The position numbers and the translations under genes were made by a program. Positions 23,425-30,966 of a stretch of DNA of 45,375 nucleotides are shown here, one piece after another. How positions within the stretch are numbered: position 1 is the stretch's first letter; every line of letters begins with the position of its first letter. Origin of the DNA: a virus; the IMG/VR virus record IMGVR_UViG_3300037010_001255, positions 1 to 45,375 of that record, one strand, 5' to 3'. The notes under the pieces were generated by a model, which worked only from the letters and a program-made list of their open reading frames with translations, did no database searches and was not told the origin of the DNA.

Positions 23425-23727
23425 CAAAAGCGAGCGCTACAGGATCCAGTCCCGTAGCGCCCGATGATGAAGCATGGCATGCATATTGGTGACCCCCAAG
23501 CTGAGCCATTCCCGACAGAGGTGAACTGCCGAGGGAGGAGAGATACGCATTGAGACCGCAACTTGTATCTGACGACTAAACCGCCTTGCAGATATGCAAG
23601 CTTCCAGCGGTCCACGGGTCATGAGCTGATCCCGACACCTGCACATCGCCTTATGTATGAACGCTATGGAGAAATCTCCCGCAGCTCGGTCTATGAAATT
23701 GTTTGGGTGAAGTTGCTCGGAGCACAG
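23425..23727. other. Gene-free stretch between two terminators
   Basis: About 300 bases with no convincing gene. The open frame 23437-23793 (minus) starts at a TTG, runs through the terminator of another gene and has no SD. Local structure is present: a GCGCTAC...GTAGCGC stem at about 23435-23460 and CTTGCA-GATA-TGCAAG near 23585-23600. I could not fold a tRNA from it. A small non-coding RNA is possible. Confidence 0.3.
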
Positions 23728-23761
23728 AAAACCCTCCATCCCTTTTGTGAGGGATGGAGGG
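23728..23761 (-). terminator. Terminator of the 23809-24192 gene
   Basis: CCCTCCATCCC pairs with GGGATGGAGGG and is followed by TTTT on the minus strand. It lies about 45 bases past the stop at 23809. Confidence 0.8.
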
Positions 23762-23808
23762 TAGGTTTGTGCCGCAATAGCGGCAGTTCTCAAGCAAGAT
23801 AGCGAGAG

Positions 23809-24192
23809 TTACTTCTTATTACCGACACCAAGGCCAGAGACCAGCTGGCGGGCGCGGGAAAGAGCCTTGGAGCCATACTTGTGGTAAATGATCTCGCGGA
23901 TCTGCAAGCGGGCACCGTTGTACTTGGCGTACTTGGCGTACAGTGGGTCGTTATTAGCCTTGGCCAACAAGAGAGCTTGACGATGAGCCAGATTGTTCGT
24001 TTTGGCCTGACGATTCAGGCGGACGATGTTCTGCTGTTCCTGCAGGAATTCGGCATCAGCTGTCGGATCCAGAGCGTTCATAGCAGCGGCCATACGACGC
24101 ATTGCCAGCTCTTCGTCGAGCTGAAGGGAGGACTCTTCGTTTTCAGTGGTAAACTTGGTGTCGTTACCAAGCAGATTGTCAATCAGAGACAT
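23809..24192 (-). CDS. Unknown small helical protein
   Basis: A 127-residue protein starting at ATG 24192 (MSLIDNLLGND) behind GAGGTATCCATC. The frame extends to 24249, but without an SD. It is helical, Ala/Gln-rich in the middle and basic at the C-terminus (SKALSRARQLVSGLGVGNKK). It contains a short internal repeat YAKYAK, from a 10-base tandem repeat near 23920-23940. It stands alone between terminator 23728 and the bidirectional promoter-like motif at 24341. No family was recognised; size and charge would suit a minor virion protein. Confidence 0.7.
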   Translation of the reverse strand: MSLIDNLLGNDTKFTTENEESSLQLDEELAMRRMAAAMNALDPTADAEFLQEQQNIVRLNRQAKTNNLAHRQALLLAKANNDPLYAKYAKYNGARLQIREIIYHKYGSKALSRARQLVSGLGVGNKK

Positions 24193-24340
24193 GATGGATA
24201 CCTCATAGGTAAAAGTTATGGATTGCGCGGAGCGATAGCGCACCGACACAAATGAGCAATGTGCTCTACTAATGACTTGTTAGTATTTCTAAAAAATAAT
24301 TAGACCTAACGGGAAATAAGCACCCTAACATCGAATTTGG

Positions 24341-24354
24341 TAATATATTATATA
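24341..24354. promoter_or_regulatory. Nearly palindromic promoter-like motif
   Basis: TAATATATTATATA lies between two divergent genes (starts at 24192 minus and 24414 plus). The minus strand contains TATATTAC exactly as in phiKZ early promoters. The plus strand contains ATATTATAT. It could serve both directions. Confidence 0.5.
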
Positions 24355-24385
24355 AGTGGCATCACCTAGATGTCATCACCAAGCC

Positions 24386-24400
24386 AAACTTTGAAAGTTT
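24386..24400. repeat. Inverted repeat before the 24414 gene
   Basis: AAACTTT-G-AAAGTTT is a perfect 7-bp inverted repeat lying just upstream of the AAGGAAG SD at 24402-24408. It could be an operator half-site pair or an RNA hairpin affecting translation. Confidence 0.35.
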
Positions 24401-24413
24401 GAAAGGAAGAGTC

Positions 24414-25016
24414 ATGATCAATACCAAGAAAACCATCGTCGTCGAATTTCGTAACGTACCGGCAAACGAGCGTGACCCGATGTACAATACCATACATTTC
24501 CGGTTTGATGCGTACAACGTGCTCTCTGGGGAGTTCAATAGTGTGTCCAACCTGTATGCGATCAGTGCCGTCTATACTGACCCGGTCTTCGATCTCATGA
24601 ATGGTGTCGTGAACGTAGACGTCGGCATGGCATTTTGCAACGGCGATAACTTCAGCCGCAGCCTAGGTGCAACTCGTGCTTTTAATAATTTGAAAAATCG
24701 TAATATGACCCGCTACATGCGGCTCGCCCTTCGGGTTGACCCTGATGCTCAGCCTGGTATGAAGGCACATGTGATTGCCTCCGACTGGTATGAGAAGCTC
24801 CAGAAGCCGGAAGGGCGTCGTGAGGTTCATGCCAAGATCCGCAGCTGCATTGAGCGCGTCATCGCCAGCTCCCTACTACCGCACAAGTTCCGCCATGCTC
24901 TGCGCGACGGATTAATTCGCCCGAAAATGAGTCTATCGAAGGCCGTGCAGGATGTCCTTGAGGGTCTCGACAGCCTCCAATGTCAAGGTCGTAAAGGTGT
25001 CGTAACGAGAAAGTAA
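24414..25016 (+). CDS. Unknown protein upstream of the polymerase C-half
   Basis: A 200-residue protein. The start is ATG 24414 with AAGGAAGAGTC; the earlier TTG 24399 falls inside the inverted repeat. The N-terminal 110 residues are beta-rich (KKTIVVEFRNVPANERDP). The C-terminal 90 residues are helical and basic (RREVHAKIRSCIERVIASSL, ending KGVVTRK). No family was recognised. It precedes the DNA polymerase C-half, separated by a hairpin, and the mix of beta domain and basic helices would allow nucleic-acid binding. Confidence 0.7.
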   Translation: MINTKKTIVVEFRNVPANERDPMYNTIHFRFDAYNVLSGEFNSVSNLYAISAVYTDPVFDLMNGVVNVDVGMAFCNGDNFSRSLGATRAFNNLKNRNMTRYMRLALRVDPDAQPGMKAHVIASDWYEKLQKPEGRREVHAKIRSCIERVIASSLLPHKFRHALRDGLIRPKMSLSKAVQDVLEGLDSLQCQGRKGVVTRK

Positions 25017-25019
25017 TAA

Positions 25020-25043
25020 ATGCCCCAGTAGAAGCCGGGGCAT
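25020..25043 (+). terminator. Hairpin between the 24414 gene and the polymerase C-half
   Basis: ATGCCCC pairs with GGGGCAT across a ten-base loop, directly after the TAA. There is no T-tract, so it is probably a partial terminator or mRNA-stabilising hairpin. Confidence 0.5.
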
Positions 25044-25063
25044 ATCAGTGTAAGGAGATCCCA

Positions 25064-27025
25064 ATGCAGATAAACGGAGAGCCGATTGGAGCTTTCCTTG
25101 ACAAATACTTCGAGGCTCTGTTCAGTCGCCTCGAGCGCATCGTAGAGTTGGATGACAACCAGCGGATGCGCTTAGCTGAGAACATCGCGGCAAAGATCAC
25201 ATCAATCCTCGTTTCTGTCGAGAATAACTATCGCAACACCGAGATGGAGACCGACACCAAGAAGCTACTCGATCTTTACTATTCGAAAAACCCGATAATT
25301 TCCGGCTACGGGGTGTTATTTAAGGGGAATGCTATTAATGCACCCGGCAAAATCCTTGAGTACCTAATCAAGAAGCGGAAGGTTGTCAAGCACGAGATGT
25401 TCCAACATGCAAACGATGAAGACAAAACGTTCTATAACACCCTCGACGTCGAGCAGAAGGTGATCAAGGTGTTGGCGAATGCCTTCTACGGCGCATTTGG
25501 TCAGAACAGCTTTCATTTTTACAACCCAGTGCTCGGCCCTTCAGTAACCTATAGTGGGCAGCATATAACGATTAGTGCAATCCTCGGCTTTGAAGGTTTC
25601 ATGACTGGGAATATTCGGTTCTTCAACTTCGATGAGATCCTCAAGTACATTGATAATATCGACCGAGAGCCGTTACATGAGATCTCAATCCGGCAGAATA
25701 CAACGACTCCGGAGACCGTCGCTACGTGGCTCAAGCAACACTGTAAGTTCGAATTTACCAATGAGCACGATATGTACCTCGATGCAGTGCTTGGTAGTAT
25801 GAATAGTTATCAACTTGAGCGCCTTTTCTTCAAAAACAACTTGTTCGCAATGCTCAGCACACCGACCATCAGAGAGCTATTCGAACAGTGTTTCGACCGC
25901 GACTTCATGAATCCTGACAAGCCAACTGAGACAAACAAGGAGGCTATCGAGACGCTGAACGAATACTTCGAGTACTTCCTATCGTATCCGTACCAGTGGG
26001 ATGACAAGGAGCGCCACATCGCTGACATGCGCCGCAAGTGCGTCATCATTTCTGATACCGACTCGACATTCCTTAATATCGACCCGGTAGTGGAGTGGTA
26101 CGAGCAGGAGCTCAACGGCGGTGATCGTCTTGACAAAATCGGCCGCATCGCGGTTTGTAATATCATGGTCTATGCGATTACGAAATTCGTTGAGAAGATT
26201 TTTGGGCAATTGACGAAAAACATGAACATCCCGGAGGATCGAAGAAAGCTGATTAACATGAAAAGCGAGTTCAACTACTCGCGAATCATCTTGACGAAAA
26301 ACAAGAAGCAATACGCCGGGATCATCGTCCTACAGGAGGGTAATCTGCTAGAGAAGCCGAAGTTCGATATCAAGGGTCTCGATATCAAGAAGGTCAAGAC
26401 ACCGAAGATCGCACGGGAATACTTCGGCGAAGTGCTTGAGAAAGACATGCTGCTCTGCGACAAGATCGACCCGATGAGCGTCTTTATGAAGTTCATCAAG
26501 TTTGAGCGTCAGATTTACGACAGCCTTACGGCTGGCAAAACGTCGTTCCTGAAGCCAAGCAAGTTCGGTAGCGAGGACGGTTACAAGAAGCCCGGTCAAA
26601 TCCAAGCATACCGTGGCGTTAAGCTCTGGAATATCATGTTCCCGAGGGAGACGATTCCCGACTTCTCCAACGTGAATCTCCTGAAGCTGCGGAAGATCAC
26701 GCCTGAAGACTACAAGGACTATTTCCCGGAGGAGTGGCATGAGGCTATCGAGGCGTATTTCGACTACCAACTGCCAAAGACTAAGGGACAGGATTCGGAG
26801 GACAGTGAGAAAAAAGTCAAGACTTGCCTTGGTGACTACGGGATCGATGTGATTGCTATCCCGAAGAGCAAAGATGCCGTGCCAGAGGTCTTCCGTGACC
26901 TAATCGACACTACCAATATCATCGATGCCAACATGAAGAACGGTAACATCCTTCTTGAAAGCATCGGCTTCAAGGTCGTTAAGTCCCTGAAGCAGGATAC
27001 GATTACTAACATCGTGGAGGTATAG
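25064..27025 (+). CDS. Family-B DNA polymerase, C-terminal part (motifs B and C)
   Basis: A 653-residue protein. Motif B is KVLANAFYG (Lys135, Asn139, Tyr142, Gly143). Motif C is VIISDTDS (Asp331, Thr332, Asp333, Ser334), supplying the second catalytic Asp. A long palm/thumb region follows (KKKQYAG-like segment KNKKQYAGIIV near residue 410). The exonuclease domain and motif A are absent and are encoded by the minus-strand gene 13392-15095. The first 110 residues are helical finger-like sequence, so the split falls in the fingers between motifs A and B. The two chains would have to assemble. ATG 25064 has AAGGAGATCCCA upstream. Confidence 0.88.
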   Translation: MQINGEPIGAFLDKYFEALFSRLERIVELDDNQRMRLAENIAAKITSILVSVENNYRNTEMETDTKKLLDLYYSKNPIISGYGVLFKGNAINAPGKILEYLIKKRKVVKHEMFQHANDEDKTFYNTLDVEQKVIKVLANAFYGAFGQNSFHFYNPVLGPSVTYSGQHITISAILGFEGFMTGNIRFFNFDEILKYIDNIDREPLHEISIRQNTTTPETVATWLKQHCKFEFTNEHDMYLDAVLGSMNSYQLERLFFKNNLFAMLSTPTIRELFEQCFDRDFMNPDKPTETNKEAIETLNEYFEYFLSYPYQWDDKERHIADMRRKCVIISDTDSTFLNIDPVVEWYEQELNGGDRLDKIGRIAVCNIMVYAITKFVEKIFGQLTKNMNIPEDRRKLINMKSEFNYSRIILTKNKKQYAGIIVLQEGNLLEKPKFDIKGLDIKKVKTPKIAREYFGEVLEKDMLLCDKIDPMSVFMKFIKFERQIYDSLTAGKTSFLKPSKFGSEDGYKKPGQIQAYRGVKLWNIMFPRETIPDFSNVNLLKLRKITPEDYKDYFPEEWHEAIEAYFDYQLPKTKGQDSEDSEKKVKTCLGDYGIDVIAIPKSKDAVPEVFRDLIDTTNIIDANMKNGNILLESIGFKVVKSLKQDTITNIVEV

Positions 27026-27026
27026 A

Positions 27027-27413
27027 ATGAGCTATTTTACAGTGCTCTGCATCACGACCACGGTGGAGAACGGGGAGGTCTACAACGACATTCTCTTCAA
27101 GACCGTCGGGTCCTACAGAAACTCGATCGAATTCTTCAGTCAGCTCTGCGAGAGACTTGGGACCATACAGGTCGACCCCATGACGACCGCTCAGAAGAAG
27201 CAAATCATGAACGGAGATTACGACGTGGTGGCGTTGCTCGTGGACCCCAGCGTCTTCTACGCCTGCGAGGAACTCGACGATGGGGCGGAGCTCCTCTGCC
27301 AGAAGGCGATCGCCCGTATTGACGTTACGAAGTACGCCAAGGTCATGATTGAAGAACTCTGGCCTATCAAGAAGATGGAGTCGGAGGTCGCGGTCACCGC
27401 CAAAAAGGAGTGA
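27027..27413 (+). CDS. Unknown small protein after the polymerase C-half
   Basis: A 128-residue acidic alpha/beta protein (NDILFKTVGSYRNSIEFF; ALLVDPSVFYACEELDDG). ATG 27027 follows GGAGGTATAGA, a strong SD lying over the end of the polymerase gene, so the two are translationally coupled. It might therefore assist the polymerase, but no motif or family supports a function. Confidence 0.7.
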   Translation: MSYFTVLCITTTVENGEVYNDILFKTVGSYRNSIEFFSQLCERLGTIQVDPMTTAQKKQIMNGDYDVVALLVDPSVFYACEELDDGAELLCQKAIARIDVTKYAKVMIEELWPIKKMESEVAVTAKKE

Positions 27414-27417
27414 AGAA

Positions 27418-27777
27418 GTGATCATCGTTAAGAAGCACAAAGATATTCAGAATGCCTACAACGTACTTGGTCCTGCCTTCGAATCCGTTCGCCAACATAT
27501 CTCCGAGGCGTTTCCCGACGATGCTGTTTGGAAACCGGAGGTCGAGGGTTATGCCGTGATCTTCGATAAGAGCGACGTGTCGAAGATGTTCCCCTGCAGT
27601 TCAGGAGACTACAAATTGCTGGACCCGGCAGTCTGGGAGGAGGTAAAGTTTCTTCCCGGCGGGGTCTTCGCAATTTATGTGGTCCAGAACAACGAGATGT
27701 GCTCTATCGCGTACGTACCCGATCAGGATTGGGTTCCCGCGATTCTGCGCGACATGATGAAGTCTTTCATCAATTAA
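27418..27777 (+). CDS. Unknown small protein, GTG start
   Basis: A 119-residue protein starting at GTG 27418, five bases after the previous stop and eight after AGGAG. The ATG at 27349 in the same frame would overlap the gene before it and give an Arg/Ser-rich out-of-character N-terminus, so I reject it. The product is mixed alpha/beta (AVIFDKSDVSKMFPCSSGDY; FAIYVVQNNEMCSIAYVPDQ). It is the last gene of the polymerase C-half operon, which closes with a strong terminator. Function is unknown. Confidence 0.7.
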   Translation: MIIVKKHKDIQNAYNVLGPAFESVRQHISEAFPDDAVWKPEVEGYAVIFDKSDVSKMFPCSSGDYKLLDPAVWEEVKFLPGGVFAIYVVQNNEMCSIAYVPDQDWVPAILRDMMKSFIN

Positions 27778-27783
27778 CCCGAA

Positions 27784-27828
27784 GCGGCAGCCAGATGGAT
27801 GGCTGCCGCCTCTTCTCTTTTTTTTTTC
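27784..27828 (+). terminator. Strong terminator closing the polymerase C-half operon
   Basis: GCGGCAGCCA pairs with TGGCTGCCGC. It is followed by CTCTTCTC and then ten T. Confidence 0.9.
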
Positions 27829-27842
27829 TTACTTATTCTGGT

Positions 27843-28268
27843 ATGAACGAAATAGTCATCAGTAAGGGCGAGGCTGTGTTCCCGGACGGCGTTAGCGAGG
27901 CGTTCCGCCGAATCGCGGCCCATTACATCCGAGACCTCCTAGCTCAAGACAACAGTATGATCCTTTCAGAGCTCGGAGGCACCCATTTCGTGCCGTACGC
28001 GCTCGTCAACGCAGAGGAATATGACCGCTTCCTCTCACCTAACAACCCAGACAATATCGTGAACCGCGCCATCAACATGGTCATAGATCCTTCCGAGACA
28101 ATGATCTGTGTGTTCACCGAGCCGCCTAAAGGCGGTCCTATCGATGCCTTTATTCTAGAGACGGAACGGTGCAGTATTGATTTCCTGCGCTTTGTAAGGT
28201 ACATCCTCGACGACGTCGAAGATGAGGAAGACGGATACGTCCCGCCATACGAGGTATCGCGGTACTGA
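27843..28268 (+). CDS. Unknown acidic protein
   Basis: A 141-residue acidic protein (pattern EAFRRIAAHYIRDLLAQDNS, ending DDVEDEEDGYVPPY). The start ATG 27843 lies only about 15 bases past the T-tract of the terminator and has no SD. It may be translated from a near-leaderless transcript or depend on terminator read-through. It is followed by a 12-bp hairpin. No family was recognised. Confidence 0.65.
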   Translation: MNEIVISKGEAVFPDGVSEAFRRIAAHYIRDLLAQDNSMILSELGGTHFVPYALVNAEEYDRFLSPNNPDNIVNRAINMVIDPSETMICVFTEPPKGGPIDAFILETERCSIDFLRFVRYILDDVEDEEDGYVPPYEVSRY

Positions 28269-28286
28269 CCAAGGAAGACTATTACA

Positions 28287-28316
28287 TGCAGGATGAGCCA
28301 AAACGCTCATCCTGCA
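28287..28316 (+). terminator. Hairpin after the 27843-28268 gene
   Basis: TGCAGGATGAGC pairs perfectly with GCTCATCCTGCA around CAAAAC. The downstream sequence is not T-rich, so termination may be incomplete. Confidence 0.6.
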
Positions 28317-28349
28317 ACAACCACTTAGTTACTTTTATGGAGAGAGCCG

Positions 28350-28853
28350 ATGCAAAGTATCTCCCAATTGAAGGCAAAGTTCGAAGGGCTTCCGGTGGAT
28401 GAAAATAACTGGGAGCTCTATGAGAACCTTCTTGCCCTCGATCAGTCGGTTTTCAAACCTCTCATGGAGGAGATTCTCGCTGGTCGGATGGACATCGAAG
28501 ACACAAGACCGATCTTTGCAAAGTATTTCCCAAGGATGACTGAGAACTTCAGGAACAGGGTGAGCGAGAAGCGTAAGCTTATCAATTCTACTGAGGAGTT
28601 TCGAGAAAATCTGTCCCGACGATACATGAACCCGGAGAGTGCAATCCGCGAGATTACGCTTCGAGACCCAGCCTACGATGACATCAAGCAAGAAATGATT
28701 GCTGCCTATGAGACTGAAACAGGTAAGACTCTGACCGAATCGGAAAAGAAAGCTCTCATCATCGCAATGTCTGAGACTGAGAAGATCGATGTCGACCTCT
28801 ATAGTAATAAAGCCAAACAAACACGTCTGTCAGATATGATGTCTGGCGCATAG
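28350..28853 (+). CDS. Unknown helical protein, head/neck operon
   Basis: A 167-residue, charged, almost fully helical protein (NRVSEKRKLINSTEEFRENL; KALIIAMSETEKIDVDLYSN). ATG 28350 follows GGAGAGAGCCG. It is the first gene of a group with two putative neck proteins and the portal, spaced 14 bases from the next gene, so a role in head assembly is likely by context. No motif is recognised. Confidence 0.7.
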   Translation: MQSISQLKAKFEGLPVDENNWELYENLLALDQSVFKPLMEEILAGRMDIEDTRPIFAKYFPRMTENFRNRVSEKRKLINSTEEFRENLSRRYMNPESAIREITLRDPAYDDIKQEMIAAYETETGKTLTESEKKALIIAMSETEKIDVDLYSNKAKQTRLSDMMSGA

Positions 28854-28867
28854 TAAAGGGATAAATC

Positions 28868-29896
28868 ATGGCTGAACTGCTGCTAACGCAGGACGAGCTG
28901 GATAGCTACCTCTCGGGGGTGGATCTGGAGGACCCAGCAAACAACCGCGTCTTTAACTCCCTCCAGCTTTTGACAACGAACAACTATAATGACTTGCTGT
29001 ATTATTTGGTCAACGGTAAGATCACACTACAACAGCTTTACACAACGCCGATCAACAATGCTTCGGCACGTAATCTGATCGCAACAGCTGAGCAAGGTGG
29101 CGACACGATTCTCGCCAATAAGCGCTACTACGAGGCATTCCTTAAGAGTCTCCCGAGCTTTCGAGCCTTCTCTGATGACCTCGCTACATCGATGGGTACG
29201 TACATGTACCTCATCTCATACCCAAGCGATAGTTTTATCCGTACTTATATCATCGACTCGACCGGACTGGACCCGACAAAATTCTCTGGGGTTGCACCAA
29301 TCAAAGAGAAATATACAAACATTCTTACTTCACTCCTAACCAGTTCAGAGTGGACTGCGCTCGAACAATTCTCTGATCAGAACGGTTTTGCGACGCTGCT
29401 GAGTATCGCGTCCAAAGAGCTTAAGTTCTTCGAGATGATTTCCACGTCTGACCGTTCACTTATTCCATTGCGCGGCGGGGCAAAGAAGAGTCTATGTGGA
29501 TACGCTGCACGTGGTTTGTATGATTATAGCTACCGGATGTACTACACGGACTATCTCGATTTTGTGCTGACCAAGATGGCCGAGAAGCGCCAGCAGGATA
29601 TGACCGGAAATGGCGTTGTCGGCATCCGTGCCGCTCAGGAGTCGACCCTTTGGTCTGGGATAGAAAATCCCCTCGATGCAGAGACCTTTATCCAGAACCT
29701 CGGGAAGACGTATTTTGTATATTATACACTTCCATCGGTGTACGGCAGCACGTATTTCACCAGTGCGGAGCTTGCAGCCTCGAAGATGCGGCTCGAGCGC
29801 CTTACTGGCGGGGTCGCTGCTGCTGGCTTCTTGCCGCTGCTCCGAGCCTTCCTTCAGAGGTTCAGCTCCGAGCTTGCCTCGCAAATGATCCCGTAA
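28868..29896 (+). CDS. Putative neck/virion protein, paralog of the next gene
   Basis: A 342-residue protein. Its first 80 residues share a pattern with the following gene: a TxxELD start, then a run of aromatic/Leu residues with KITLQQL (RINLSML in the neighbour) and a PINN/PAIN motif. This suggests a tandem duplication of an old gene. The body is rich in Tyr, Ser, Thr and Leu, typical of virion proteins. It sits two genes upstream of the portal, where connector or head-completion genes are usual. ATG 28868 follows AAAGGGATAAATC. The exact role is unknown. Confidence 0.7.
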   Translation: MAELLLTQDELDSYLSGVDLEDPANNRVFNSLQLLTTNNYNDLLYYLVNGKITLQQLYTTPINNASARNLIATAEQGGDTILANKRYYEAFLKSLPSFRAFSDDLATSMGTYMYLISYPSDSFIRTYIIDSTGLDPTKFSGVAPIKEKYTNILTSLLTSSEWTALEQFSDQNGFATLLSIASKELKFFEMISTSDRSLIPLRGGAKKSLCGYAARGLYDYSYRMYYTDYLDFVLTKMAEKRQQDMTGNGVVGIRAAQESTLWSGIENPLDAETFIQNLGKTYFVYYTLPSVYGSTYFTSAELAASKMRLERLTGGVAAAGFLPLLRAFLQRFSSELASQMIP

Positions 29897-29908
29897 GGAA
29901 CTCGCAAG

Positions 29909-30958
29909 ATGGCAAGACTGACCTCCACCGAGCTAGACCTCTTCGTCCAGCGCATCAACCAAGATAATTTCATTCTGTTCGCAAAGTTGCTGAACCTTCA
30001 GAACCAAGACTCCTTCCGGACAGTCGTGGAGCTGCTTGCGGACAATCGCATCAATCTGTCGATGCTAAATGACCTACCAGCGATTAACGACCAGACCATC
30101 GCAGCCTTTCTGAACGGGTACATCATCCACGCCAACCCTCAGATACTTCACACGCCGCAGACCTCAGACTTCAACGCTGCGATGTATCTCGAGGGTGAAG
30201 TTGATGGTAAAAACCTAAGCGTGCTTGTGGACCTGCTTCGGTCGTACAATGATTTCGAGAGCCGTAACTATGGCGTGAACCAGCAGAAGCTCATTCCCGA
30301 CTTCCGTCTTACTCTAGACTCAGCGAACTTTTTTGCATACTCATCTACGCAAGAAATCTGCGATATCTTTGCTCAGAAGATAATACCTATTGTAACGACA
30401 GCGATCAACGCTCCGATGCTCGAAACTATCTTCCCTGCACCCGAAAGTCTTGTTGTATATCATACTCCATGGCAGAGTACAGTTTGTGAGTGGTATCGTA
30501 CAGTCTTCGGGCCGTTCCTCGATACGCTCCGGAATGACGGACTGTACAGGCTTCTGCTCTCGATCGACGACTTGATGGCAAAGTCACAGGAAAACATCGT
30601 CGAGTTCCATGAGCTTTATAATTTCCGCCAGTACGCCACGAACATCCCGGTGCTATTCAACAGGACCGCCTTTGAGCTGGCCGCACTTGGAAGGGGCTAC
30701 AGCCCTGCAGAGCTTGATGCGATCGAGGAGTCTGTAAGAACATCATTACTCCTTCCAACGAACCTCAGTGAAAGCTTCTCGTTGAAGCTCTTCAATATCA
30801 AGCTCCTCGAGCTCGGCAAGCAGTATGCTGGATCGTCTGGCTACACAGACGCGATGATCCGCGACCTACAGACCATGCTTACCATGATCGATAAGTTCAA
30901 AATTATCGTGAATGCGATCCTTGGCAAGCTTAACGATGTATTCAAAATCATAGGATAG
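29909..30958 (+). CDS. Putative neck/virion protein, paralog of the previous gene
   Basis: A 349-residue protein that resembles the preceding one over the first 80 residues. The remainder is helical with aromatic residues and an amphipathic C-terminus (IDKFKIIVNAILGKLNDVFK). It starts at ATG 29909 behind AAGGAACTCGCAAG and ends eight bases before the portal gene, so it is probably co-expressed with the portal. A connector, neck or tail-completion role is inferred from position only. Confidence 0.7.
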   Translation: MARLTSTELDLFVQRINQDNFILFAKLLNLQNQDSFRTVVELLADNRINLSMLNDLPAINDQTIAAFLNGYIIHANPQILHTPQTSDFNAAMYLEGEVDGKNLSVLVDLLRSYNDFESRNYGVNQQKLIPDFRLTLDSANFFAYSSTQEICDIFAQKIIPIVTTAINAPMLETIFPAPESLVVYHTPWQSTVCEWYRTVFGPFLDTLRNDGLYRLLLSIDDLMAKSQENIVEFHELYNFRQYATNIPVLFNRTAFELAALGRGYSPAELDAIEESVRTSLLLPTNLSESFSLKLFNIKLLELGKQYAGSSGYTDAMIRDLQTMLTMIDKFKIIVNAILGKLNDVFKIIG

Positions 30959-30966
30959 GAAATTCG

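Noticed and set aside
23437-23793. Minus-strand 118-codon ORF
   Set aside because: It begins at a TTG without SD and spans the terminator of the 23809-24192 gene. No composition supports coding.
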